Source: Amborella trichopoda (taxonomy: Eukaryota > Streptophyta > Magnoliopsida > Amborellales > Amborellaceae). Taken from it: a stretch of DNA of 64,000 nucleotides. The stretch lies in NCBI RefSeq assembly GCF_000471905.2, contig NW_006500327.1, forward strand, positions 485,822 to 549,821. The letters run 5' to 3'. The position numbers were made by a program, and so were the translations under genes. Shown here piece by piece: positions 22,691 through 33,811 of this stretch. Position 1 is the first letter of the stretch, and the number at the start of each line of letters is the position of its first letter. The notes under the pieces were generated by a model that saw only the letters and a list, made by a program, of their open reading frames with translations, did not search any database and was not told where the DNA came from.

Positions 22691-23221
22691 TGTTGTGCTT
22701 ATTATATTCCCATAAAGTAATGTGTCAAATTTTTATTTATTGAATAAATGAGTTGTATTTAAGTGGTAGCAAGAGAGAACCGCTTTTATTTATTTATTAT
22801 TTTCAAAAGTGATTTTAATTATAATTAAACATTGTAAGTGATATTGCTGGTAAAAAGAAATAAAAATAAAATTATATACATTGTGCTTTATCACATAGTC
22901 CACCTTTCATTCTTTTGGGTGAAAAGCAATTAATAAACAATATAAAAAATAAAAATAAAAATAAAAAAATGATAAAAAAAAAAGGGCAATCTGACCTGTT
23001 TGGAGTGCACAGTTTCTCGATATAACTGGTCAATTCTACTAGGGAATGGGTAAGTGTCATGGGAACTGGCCTGGTCACTATAGTTCCCAATTCGGATAGG
23101 GCAATTTTGATATGGACCACGGGTTTTCAATTATAGTTCACATAAAATATACTAAATACTAATTAATTGGCATTTATTTCTAGAGCAAAATGTTCAATTC
23201 TAATATATATATAGTCTTTTC
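22691..23221. other. Non-coding interval
   Basis: AT-rich with A-rich runs near 22940-22983. No gene seen. Confidence 0.5.
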
Positions 23222-23664
23222 AACACCTATAGGCGAAAATAAATAGTGATTTCACCTACTCTCATCATCGTTCAAATTCATTATGTGGTTACGGTTGTTC
23301 AGTAGTATTTTTTTTTTTCATTTTTTTTCTACAAATTGAAATGACCTGAAAATTGGAGAATATATACATCTTACTGAGGCGCATCTAATAAAAATATAAA
23401 AAAAATTATCTGTAAAAAAAAAATGATCAAAATACCCCAAAAACTTTTCAGGGGTGTTTTGGTCAATTTTTTCATGTAAAATATGTTTTTTATAATTTTT
23501 GAAGATTCCACTATTTTTTATGCATACACGGGTCATTTCGATTTGTAGAAAAAAATGAAAAATGAAACAGTACCGGACAATCGTGACCGTACGATGAACT
23601 TTGGACGGTGATGGGGGTAGGCGAAATCACTGTCCATTTTCGCCTCTAGGCATTGCGTAGTGTT
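23222..23664. mobile_element. Long foldback MITE, 443 bp
   Basis: The left arm starts AACACCTATAGGCGAAAAT and the right arm ends with the inverse, ATTTTCGCCTCTAGGCATTGCGTAGTGTT. The arms also pair through GTGATTTCACCTAC / GTAGGCGAAATCAC and CTACAAATTGAAATGACC / GGTCATTTCGATTTGTAG, and down to AAAATACCCC / GGGGTGTTTT at the centre. Almost the whole element is one hairpin. Confidence 0.85.
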
Positions 23665-23685
23665 TTCCTATATATATATATATAT

Positions 23686-24069
23686 GTGGTTTGTATAGTG
23701 CCAAGGCTCTAAACAATCAAATTAGAGCCCACCTTCAAATAGTGCCGAGAAATGTGGTTTCAATATAGGAAATCTTTGACTAGCCTTAAAATATTTTTTT
23801 TTCATCTTTAATTATAAAATTTAAAGCTTAAAAAATAGTGTAGATCAAGAAGATCTATGAAAACTTGAATAACTTAAAAATTGACGGTCCAAAACTGTAT
23901 TACATGATGTACTATTTCCAAAACTTGAAATCCATTTTTTTTCTTAAGTCCATGCATCTTGATGTCCAGATGATCAATTGAGGATATTTGAGCATCAAAA
24001 TAACCTCTTCTAGTGCAATTTTTTAGGTATGTTCTAATTTGATTGTTTTGAGCCTTGGCTCTAGGGAAA
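23686..24069 (+). mobile_element. MITE, family 1 copy
   Basis: It starts GTGGTTTGTATAG and ends TTTGATTGTTTTGAGCC-TGGCTCTA. The core has TTGAAAATTGACGGTCC-type and CATCTTGATGTC-AGATGATC blocks. It abuts an inverted copy (24070-24427). Confidence 0.75.
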
Positions 24070-24427
24070 AGTTTATATAGAGCCTAGGCTCTAAACAATG
24101 AAATTAGAGACTACCTCAAAAAATTCACTCGAAGCTGTTGTTTTGATGCCCAAATATCCTCCAGTTGATCATCTCGGCATCAAGATGTATGGATATGAGA
24201 AAAAAAATAGATTTCAAGTTTTCGAATAGTGTATTTTATAATGAATTTTTGGACCGTCAATTTTCAAGATTTTCAAGTTTTCAAAATTTTAAACTTTATA
24301 AATAAATACAAAAATATATTTTACGCCTATCACAAAGATTTCTAGTATTGAAACCACATTTCTCAACACTATTTACAGGTAGGATCTAATTTGATTGTTT
24401 AGAGCCTAGGCTCTATACAAACCGCAT
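24070..24427 (-). mobile_element. MITE, family 1 copy, inverted
   Basis: It starts GGGAAAAGTTTATATAGAGCC and ends GAGCCTAGGCTCTATACAAACC. It lies back to back with the previous copy, so together they form a palindrome of about 740 bp. Confidence 0.8.
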
Positions 24428-24455
24428 CCCATATATATATATATATATATATATG

Positions 24456-24815
24456 AATGAAAAAAATTTATATAAGGTTGCGACCTTAAAATATAGAATT
24501 ACATATGCACCTCAAAAATCCATTGGAAAATGTTGTTTTAATGTTGAAAAAATATCTAATTGATCATCTCGACATCGAGATGTATGAATATGAAAGTAAA
24601 AATAAAAAATTTGAGTCCCAGAAATAGTGTATCTTACAATACATTATTTAGACCGTCTATTTTTAATATTTTTATATGTTTATAGATCTGCTAGATTTTA
24701 ACTATTTTTGGATTTTAAAATTTTATAATTTGATATGAAAATATATTTTGAGATAACCTTAATAATTTTTCACCAAAATTAACATGTTATGATAAAATTT
24801 GTAGGTGCGTCTTAA
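24456..24815 (-). mobile_element. MITE, family 2 copy, right end truncated
   Basis: It starts TTTATATAAGGTTGCGACC and carries the inverted family-2 core. The right end stops at GTAGGTGCGTCTTA without the GGTTGCAACC terminus, just before the RTE LINE. Confidence 0.7.
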
Positions 24816-24825
24816 GAGTGTGCAT

Positions 24826-26620
24826 GTGTGCACGTGCGGTTAACATCGTCATCATCATCATTTGTGCACTATCTCAAATATTTGGGGTCAACTATACAAA
24901 TCTTGTTATTCCATTCTACTCTATCAGAGGTTACACCCTTGATCAGCCACAGGTCACCATATATTTTCTAACTACTTTCATCCATGCCCTTTTTAGCCTT
25001 CTTCTTACCCTTTTAGAGTCTTCTACCGAAACCAAATCGTGCCTCCTAACCGTTGTTGTTTTAGGTCGATGCTGCACATGGCTAAACCACCTAAACCAAC
25101 TTCATCTCGTTTTATCGCCTATTGGATCCACCCCTAAGTTCATGCAATGTATTCATTTCAAATTGTATCTTTTCTTGTCTTGTCACCCATCATCTTAACA
25201 TCCTCGTTTAAGCTATACTCATTCTATGAATATATTGTTGTTTGACTGCCAAACATTCTGCCTTATAAAACATGGATGGTCTTACAGTCGTCCTATAGAA
25301 CTTCCCTTTTAGTTTTATTGGTATGCGGCGATCATTTATGACTTTGTAGTATATCTCCGCTTTGTCCACATAGCTCTAATTTTATGTGTGACACCTTCTT
25401 TAATCTCTTTATTCTCATGGAGTAGCGATTTAAGATATGGAAAATAATATCTTTTAGGTACTTATTTGGCATCAATCTTAACTAATTCTTTGTTTCTACC
25501 CCTATTATTACTAAAATTGCATTCCATATAATATGTCTTAGTTCGGCTAGGTTTAAACTTTTAGAGTATAGAGCATCAGTCTAAAGTTATAACTTTGTGT
25601 TGACACCATCTCTTGTTCATCAATTAGAGCTATGTTATTTGCAAATAACATACACCATGGTACATCATCCTATGAGAGCCTTGTTAACTTGACTATAACC
25701 AAAACAAAGAGATGAAGGCTTAATGCTGACTCCTAATGTAGGTCTACTATCACTAAAAAATCATTTGTCTCTCCACTAATTTTCCTCACCCATTAGTTAC
25801 GCTTCCTTGTACATGTCTAGCACCATGTCGATATATCCTCAAGAGACTTTTTTTTTCTTTCTAACACGTACCAAATTAACTCTTTGAGTATCATATCATG
25901 TGCTTTCTCTGAATCAATGAAAACTATGTGGACGTATTTTTTCTTCTATCTAAACTTCTCAATCCATTGTCTGAGTAGGAAAATAGTCTCAATTGTTAAC
26001 TTTCTTGGTATAAAACTGAATGGATTTTCTAATACACTCGTTTTTTGTCTTAGTAGTTGCTTAATGACTCTCTCCTACAGCTTCATGATGTGACTTGTAA
26101 GTTTGATCCCTCGATTCCTCGTATAATTTTGTATGTTTTTTTTGTTCTTCCAAACATGTACCACAATATTTTTCTTGCGTTCGTCTGAAATTTTCTTTGT
26201 TCTTAAAATCATATTGAACAACTTGTTCAACCACAATATGCCAATGTCTCCCAATTACTTCAAGACCTTTATTGGGATACTATTTATTACTAAAGCTTTT
26301 CATATTTTCTTATTTTTCAAAGTTTCTTTCATTTCAAATATCCTAATCCTACAAATGTATATATGACCTCCAAACACATTCATATCAAAAGTTCCTTGTA
26401 ACGTTGCACTCCTATAGTGGTTGTTATTTAACAAATTTTGAAAATAAATTCTCCACCTTTCATTGATCTTGTAATCTTTCATCAAGGCCCTATGATCATC
26501 ACTCTTAATGCATTTAACATGATCTAGATCCTTATATTTCCTTTCTTATTTTTGCTAGTTTGAATGCATCTTTTTCACCTCCTCTTATTCCCATTTTATT
26601 CTATATATCATCATAGGCAT
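24826..26620 (-). pseudogene. RTE-type LINE, 3' half, decayed
   Basis: Read on the minus strand, the region gives broken RTE-clade RT and C-terminal sequence. Near 26480 it has ERWRIYFQNLLN. Near 25630-25670 it has CMLFANNIALIDE, where the family has FADD. Near 25170-25200 it has DKTRKD. The 3' end (low coordinates) terminates in an (ATG)n-like simple repeat at 24845-24862, as RTE elements often do in place of poly(A). Many stops and frame changes; not functional. Confidence 0.75.
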
Positions 26621-27929
26621 TAAGCTTAATTTTACATACTATTTTCTTAACGTTCTTTTTGGTATTTTTATATTCTTATAAATTTTAATAATTTATATTC
26701 ATTTACCAAGCTTTATAATATGATATTTTTTCACTAATAGTTTTTTATAAAAAAAGTAGAGCAGCGTCTCAAAACCTCGCCAAAAAACCATTCCAACACC
26801 AAAATCCTAAAATGCTATTTTGTAAACCCTTATCATGGGTGAAAATTTATACATCCCACTCACTATAGACTTAAAGCTATAGAAACCAACGTTGATCTTT
26901 TGATCTATAAACACATCACACATATAATATACTGAAAATACACTATTTTTAGAACTTGAAATCACTCTCAAACTGCATTTTCAATAAGAGTTTGAGATGC
27001 AACTTTATTTTCTATACTGGCCTCCTACAAAAAGTTTTGGCGTAACATCCTCACAAATAGCCAGAACCACATCCCACTCACTAATTATCAAGTTCTTTTT
27101 CCTTGTCACCCTTTTCTTTTTCTTTTTTTTCTTTTTTTTGTTTACATGCAATTTCTTCATCACTAACAGATTTAAATGCAGTTTCATGGAAGTAGTCCAT
27201 TATTATTATATATAGATCATTTGTCCAAACGTGTACCAAATGCGAGGCACGTGCAATGTTGTGGACCTTCCGAGTAGCATATGATGGTGCGCCACCCGAA
27301 ATTGACATGTCCCCAAATAAATCTCAAATTCGGTAAAAAAAGAAGAAGGAGAGGGCACATTTTGAAAACAATTGGCTACGTATCTCATACATTGTTCCAA
27401 TTAGAATAGTATGGAGTGGGCCTAAGTAACAAACTTACAAGAAAGTTCCAATATTCTTTTCAAATAAAAAAGTTGTCCAACTGTAATAATGGTTTCATAT
27501 CCTGGTGTGTGTTAGAGCTGTAATGCATGAACCCAAGACTTAATATATTATTGACTGGTCTTACTAATCACTTTTTAATGAGCATGTATTACTTTTGAAT
27601 ATACTAACATGCTTGCCCACTTAATCTTATGAAATAGCTAAATAACCCTTAAAATTTCCTAATTAACTAGGGGATTGTAAGGAAAGATATGTTGTGTTAA
27701 TAACGTGGCTCATATTGAATCTGGGTTAATGTAATGGTTATTTTAATAGCTCATAAATTTTATTTTATTTACAAATCTTACATATTTTGAGATGTTTTTA
27801 CCAGGCTCGAGCCAAAAAAACGCTTTACGCATCATCATTGGCCATTCAAGATAGTTTTAGCCATCAAGCTTATACTGACAAAATCTCTATCCAGATCATA
27901 GAAGTTCCCAAATACTTGTGTGAGCATAT
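26621..27929. other. Non-coding interval
   Basis: AT-rich, with a T-rich run around 27110-27140. No supported gene. Confidence 0.5.
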
Positions 27930-28195
27930 CGGGTTTAAGGGTGGCAATGGGCTGGGCCAGCCTTAGCCGTGGGCCCGCCCTTGTCCCATAGGGCCAGCCT
28001 AAGCCTAGCCAGGACCCTTTGCCAAAAAACAATGATGCAAAAAGTAGAGAAATTTTTTTTTAAAAAAAGAGAGCTGGCCGATCTGGGTCGGCACTAGCTT
28101 TAGCCCGGCCCCGGGGCCATGATTTGTGGCCCATGCCCAGCTTTTTTGGGGTCGGGCCGACCAGCCACCCGGCCCATCGACAGGCCTAAATGTAA
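27930..28195. mobile_element. Non-autonomous hAT-type fragment
   Basis: It starts AAGGGTGGCAATGGGCTGGGCC and is packed with GGCC/CCCGGCCC words up to about 28190. The left end is of the GGGTGGCAA class. The right inverted end is not recognisable, so it is probably truncated. Confidence 0.45.
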
Positions 28196-28206
28196 CTCTT
28201 TTTTTC

Positions 28207-28367
28207 TTCATTTGGTAAGATTTGAATTGATAGGATTCTTGAAGTGCATGAAAGGGAGAGAATTGGAGGACTTGTGGGTGGACTCTGGAGACAGTGAGAG
28301 CCATGATTTCTTTAACTTGGAACCCTTCTTGAAGATGAAAGCCATTAATTTCCAATATGAAAAGTGA
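28207..28367 (+). pseudogene. Possible terminal exon of an unrecognised gene
   Basis: An open frame ends at TGA 28365-28367 and includes MKGRELEDLWVDSGDSE and HDFFNLEPFLKMK. The composition is protein-like (acidic, mixed) and unlike the surrounding AT-rich DNA. A possible acceptor AG precedes it near 28229-28232. I do not recognise the protein and see no partner exon nearby, so it may be an exon relic carried by a transposon or left by a lost gene. Confidence 0.3.
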
Positions 28368-28370
28368 AAA

Positions 28371-29686
28371 TATGGCCCTCTCAATCACTGTCACGAAGGG
28401 AAATATACGAGTGTTGTCACCAATTGGAAAACAAGTGATAAAATTCCCAATTCATAATATTTGTGCCTCCATTTTTCTAGAACCAGAACGCCTCCCATAA
28501 AGTAAAAGTATTATTGCCCAAAAAAATGAATCACCTATGCATCACACACACAAGTTACATATTATTCTTTTATGTTTGAAAAGTTGCCTTCAAAACTAAA
28601 GTCAAAATCTTGAGGAAAATATATGTTGAAAGCGAACATATATGATTTCAAATTTTCAACCGAACAAATTAAACAGACCAAAATCAATTTTTTCTACAAT
28701 ATTATTGCCAAAATTAAATAAAGAAACTATTATTATTTTTTTTAAAAAGGAACGCAACAATAATAAGCAAATAAAAGGAGAAATAGAGAAAACTCCATAC
28801 TTCCGAAAAAGACCGACCTAGTCCATACTTCCAAAGGACCTCCTCAACCCAACTTGACTCAGGCTTGGTCCAAGCCGAAGACCCCATGGCCCAAGCCCAA
28901 CCCTAGGCCTACTAGGGCCACACCGAACCCCCAAATGGGGCTATATGAAAGAAAGGGCTACAAATTAGGCATTTTTCTTTGGACCCGGTTTCTACGTGGC
29001 TAAGCCCGTGTACGTAGAATGTGGTCATGAAACAATTTTCCTTTTTCTTTTTGGATAGTTCAGTAGGGAAATAGCCCCCTACATAGGTAAGAATGAGACC
29101 CTAAAAGACGCTATATTAGGGAATAGGTTACAAATTGGGCTTTGTTTTTTTTGGGTAGATCAGTGGAGCAAGACTCTCCTACATGGGGTAGTAATAGAAC
29201 TCTGATGCGTTATTAAGCATTAATAATTTAACTTATATGTGAGAAAATAGCTATAAATTAACCACATAGAAAAAAGAAAAATTTATAAAATGAGACTATT
29301 TGACTTTTGATACAAAATTGTCGGAATCATTATCGATTCTTAGATTTGAAATTGGGTGCTTAAAAATATATCGTTATTGAAACACAAAATCTAAAACAAA
29401 ATTTTTCAATATTAGGATACATTTCATCTATTAGATTTCACAAGCAATTGTTAAACATAATTATATCTTCTTTGTACTAAAAATAAATGGCTTCATCCTA
29501 ATGCTATCCCTCAACAAAAAATAAATAAAAAGCGGTCAAATTTAACAATTAATAAAAAGTAGGAAATTAAATTTCAACAGTTGAGGTCATAACCAATTAT
29601 CACTTGAAATTTATCTGAAATGTCATTATAATTGACTTATCGATTATGTTTTTCACCGACACGAATTAGGTTCGATAACAAACAAT
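28371..29686. other. Non-coding interval with a diverged tandem repeat
   Basis: No gene. At 28930-29210 two diverged copies of a block with GG-TACAAATT-GGC and a GG-TAG-TCAGT motif lie in tandem. Confidence 0.4.
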
Positions 29687-30240
29687 TTGCCTTTTCGTCC
29701 CGCCGAATTTGCAAAATTCAAGATCCAAAGGTCCCTTGAAGTCCATTTCCGTTATTCTAGGGAACTCCAAGGGCATTTTGGTCTACGAAATATTCTCGGT
29801 CATCGCCGCGTCTCTCGCACAAACACCCCTCCACAAACCCGAGTCAATGACCAAAAAGAAACCCTAATTTCTTTCTTTTTGCTCTAATCCGCAATCAACG
29901 GAGCGATAAAATAAACACAACACAAAAAGGTTAGCATTCAGAGAACCCAAAAAAGAGAGAAATTTAGAAAGAGATGTTTAGGGAGAGAAACAATTTAAAA
30001 AAGAGAGAATAATAGTGAGAATTTTAGAGAGAGAAAGGAATAGAAATGGAAAGAGTTAGAGAGAGAAAGAGGTAGTTTGAGAGAGAGAGGCGTGGCGACG
30101 TCACTGGCAAGTCCTGCAGGCACTACAGGAGCTGCCGGCACTGGAGAACAGCCTGGCGTCAAACCAGAGGACACTTGTCGCCCATCCCGGTTCATGGATG
30201 TAACACGTGGCGTCACATGGGCGACGCCTGCCTGATCGTG
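29687..30240. other. GC-richer block with leader-like features, no gene assigned
   Basis: It contains AAACCCTAATTTC (29857 on), long GAGA-rich runs (29955-30090) and, at 30092-30230, a GC-rich segment with GACGTCAC, CACGTGGCGTCAC and two GGCGACG words. It looks like a promoter or 5' leader fragment, from a gene or an LTR. No coding exon follows. Confidence 0.35.
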
Positions 30241-31539
30241 AAGGCGTAAAAAGCGTTCAATTTTTTGATTTTATGAACAGACAATTTTATGCAACAATAC
30301 GATGCGATAATTTTAAAAAAATAATCTCATAGCTATTTGTTTGATTTAAAATTTGAAATATATATATTTTTTATTTTAATAAATAATTAAAAAAATTAAA
30401 AATTAAAAATACAATCTATAAAATATTTTTTTAACTCAATTAATATAAGCTTTTTTTATTTTGGTGGGATATTTAGATCTAGGCTTTAGAAGGATGTTTT
30501 CATTTCTAATTTTTTTGAATGGCTTTATTATCATTAGATAGACAATGTTAAAAAAGAAAAAAATGATTTTGAATTTATAAAGACTAAGATCTTGAAATTC
30601 ACAAAATGAATGGTCTAGATTCATTTGGAGGGGACTTATTTTGAAAATGTTCAAATTTAACTTTTTTTTTTTTTAGGATTGATTATTGAGGTGAAGAGAA
30701 TATATGTGAAAAATTTGAAGTCATACAAATACCACAAACATGATTTTTTAGAAGTGTCGTTGCAATATACTACAATACCACTGTTGCATTGGACCATTGC
30801 TCTTTATGAACTCCTTGTAAAAAAATAAAAATAAAAAATATATAAAATGAAAAAATCTATAAAAAGGGACAAATTTAATGGATATTTACGGGACCGCCAT
30901 TTTAGTTTTGTTATTACAATTTTCTCTAAAATTTTTACTTATTACATTCAAAATTTTGGATATTATATGTATACCTCTTGTTTAAGAGCCCCGATTTTTT
31001 TCCAAAATTTTGGAATTTTCTTACTTTAAGATCTTAAAGATCTGTAAGAAAAAAATTTCAAACCATCAAAGTCGGAAATTTCTTTATTCTTGGAACTTAG
31101 TATCAAAATAAAAAACCTTTTAGACTAGAAATTGTAAATTTTTTATTTTGTAATTTTTGAATTTTGAAAATCCAAAACTTAAAATTTTTTATTTTTGAAA
31201 ATCCAAAAAATTCAATCATACTTAATTCATGCAAAAATAAATTTCAGATTTTAAAAATCTAAAAAATAATTTTGTCATTCTTTAAAATATTGATAAAATG
31301 TTATAATAACGGATATAAAATAGCTAGAGCAGTATCAATAGAAAGTTTTAGGAAAATTTTAAGTAAAATTTATAATAATGTTTGAAATAATAAATACATA
31401 TGTAGTTTTTCCTTTAAAAATAATAATCAAATAACCAAGGAGAAGCTACTGAATTTCGTCCCGGAGTGGGCATATTTGACTCTTGAGAAGGGGAAGTTTG
31501 AGTAATGGAGGGTCTCACCTGGATTGTTTGTATAGAAAG
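30241..31539. other. Very AT-rich interval
   Basis: No gene and no clear element. Many A and T runs. Confidence 0.5.
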
Positions 31540-31860
31540 AACTTTCGTCATCAAAATTTAATGTTAATTGCAAAATTTAAAGCTAGAAAACACATAACTT
31601 GAATTGTCAATACTCATTTGTATGGAACAGATGTTTAGGTAATGTGTTGCAACATACACTATTTTTTGGCTTGAAATCACATCATGCATTAAGGCTTGAA
31701 ACCCTAATTTTTTTGTTGTTTACAAATATTTAGGGCTAAGACAATGGATTTGAAGGTTTTTCCGACACTATAACAATTATTATTGGTGAGTTTGGAGGTA
31801 ACGCTTTATATATTTTGATAGTGCTACGGCCTTATAAAAACATTTTCCTTGAGTAATAAG
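31540..31860 (+). repeat. Diverged relative of the MITE core
   Basis: GTAATGTGTTGCAACATACACTATTTTTTGG and neighbours resemble the shared core of MITE families 1 and 2, but the ends differ. A similar block is at 41600-41975. Confidence 0.45.
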
Positions 31861-31867
31861 GCATATA

Positions 31868-32225
31868 GGGTGGGGTTTTTGTAGGGTTGCAACCTCAAAC
31901 AGTCCAATTGAGGTGCACTTCCAAATTTATTATAATATGTAATTTTGATATAAAGAATTCTTAAAATCATCTTAAAATTTATTTTCATATCTAATGATAG
32001 AATTTTAAATTTAAAAAATAAATAAAATTAAGTAGGTCTATAAACATATGAAAATCTTGAAAATAAACAATTTATAGACAATGTGTTACAAAATACACTA
32101 TTTTTAAAGCTCAATTTTATTTTTTACTTTTATTTTTTTTTCGTATTCATACATCCCCATGTTGGGATGCTCAATTAGAGGTTTCTCAAGATTAAAAACA
32201 ACATTTTTTTGCTTTAATTCTACGA
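31868..32225 (+). mobile_element. MITE, family 2 copy
   Basis: It starts GGGTGGGGTTTTTGTAGGGTTGCAACC, with the family-2 core in plus orientation. The right end is degraded near TTAATTCTACGAACC. Confidence 0.65.
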
Positions 32226-32597
32226 ACCTTTTATTAACTTTTGAGTAAGAAAGGGGTATTTGAGTAATTAATTGAATTTAGGAGTCGGAGTTCAGTTTCA
32301 TTATTAGTAGCTTTTGAATCTGACACCTGTGTCCAGGAAAAGCAGAAATGGGTACGGCAACTGACCGCGGTTTCTTTTTGGATAAGGGACTCTTAATACG
32401 AACGTTAAAGGACGAAAATAGCACAGAAGGTCACTAAACTAACAGATATAACCTCCACTCCTGGGAAAAGGAAAACAAATTCAATTTGCTTTCAAATGAT
32501 ATTTCGTCACAGTTGCAGGATGATTTCGTCATTATATTGTTATCGGAGGGTACATTCGTCACTCATGGTTTCCTCCCAACATTTCGAACACTCAAAA

Positions 32598-32947
32598 CGG
32601 AAAAGTTTATATAGAGCTTAGGCTCTAACCAATAAAATTTGAGCCTATCTTGAAAATTTCATTAGCAGTTGTTTTGATGTTTAAATATTTTAAAATTTAT
32701 CGGCTCGACATCAAGATGTATATACATGAAAAAAAATTGGATTTCAAGTTTTGTTTAGATTGTCAATTTCAAGATTTTCAAGTTTTCATAAATTTGTCGA
32801 TCTACCCTATTTTTAAAGTTTTAAATTTAATAAATAAATATGAAGATATATTTTAAGGCTATCACAAAAATTGCAAGTGAAACCACATTTCTCAACACGC
32901 GCTCTAATTGGATTGTTTAGAGCTTAGGCTCTATATAAACCACACCC
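32598..32947 (-). mobile_element. MITE, family 1 copy
   Basis: It starts GGAAAAGTTTATATAGAGC and ends GAGCTTAGGCTCTATATAAACC, with an inverted family-1 core. Confidence 0.75.
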
Positions 32948-33037
32948 ATATACAAAAGGCATTCATGAAATATTACCCAAAATTCAGGGGTATTCTCATA
33001 AATGTTTATATAATAATTACCCTGCTAAAACATTTAA

Positions 33038-33811
33038 GGAAAAAATTTATATAAAGCCGAGGATCTAAGCAATCCAATTAGAGCCTACCTAAAAACTTTC
33101 ACGGTTTTGATGCTCAAATATCTTCAAATTAATCACCGTGACGTCAAGATGCATGAACATGAGAAAAAAATGGATTTCAAGTTTTGAGAACAATGTATTT
33201 TGAAATGCATTTTTTAACTGTTAATTTTCAAGATTTTTAAGTTTTCATAGATCTATCAATATACATTATTTAGAGGCTTTAAACTTTATAAATAAAAATA
33301 AAAATATATTTTAAGGGTGCAGTTTGTATAAAGCCGAGGCTCTAAACAATCGAATTTGAGCCCACCTTCAAATAATGTCAAGAAATATGGTTTCAATATT
33401 GGAAATTTTTGTAATAGCCTTAAAAAATATTTTCATCTTTAATTATATAATTTAAAAATAATTTAGATTAAGCAGATTCATAAAAACTTGAAAATCTTGA
33501 AAATTGACGGTTAAAAAATACGTTACAAGATGCACTATTTTCGAAACTTGATATCTATTTTTTTCTCATGTTCATGTAACTTGATGTCGAGATGATCAAT
33601 TTGATGATATTTGGGCGTCAAAACAACCTCTTCTAATGAAATTTTTGAAGTAGGTTTTAATTTGATTGTTTAGAGCCTTGATTCTATATAAACTTTTCCC
33701 CCCTTTCAAAAAGATTTCCAGTATTAAAACCACGTTTTTCTTCGAAACTACTTAAAAATAGGCTCTAATTTGATTGTTTATAGCCTAGGCTCTATACAAA
33801 CCGCAACCCGC
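33038..33811 (-). mobile_element. MITE, family 1 copy, split by a second copy
   Basis: The outer copy runs 33038-33314 and resumes at 33713 (CAAAAAGATTTCCAGTATT), ending GCCTAGGCTCTATACAAACC at about 33805. The intact copy at 24070-24427 shows that these two pieces are contiguous in an unbroken element. Confidence 0.8.
33315..33712 (+). mobile_element. MITE, family 1 copy nested in another family 1 copy
   Basis: It starts GGGTGCAGTTTGTATAAAGCC and ends GAGCCTTGATTCTATATAAAC-TTTTCCCC. It is complete, in opposite orientation to its host element. Confidence 0.8.
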
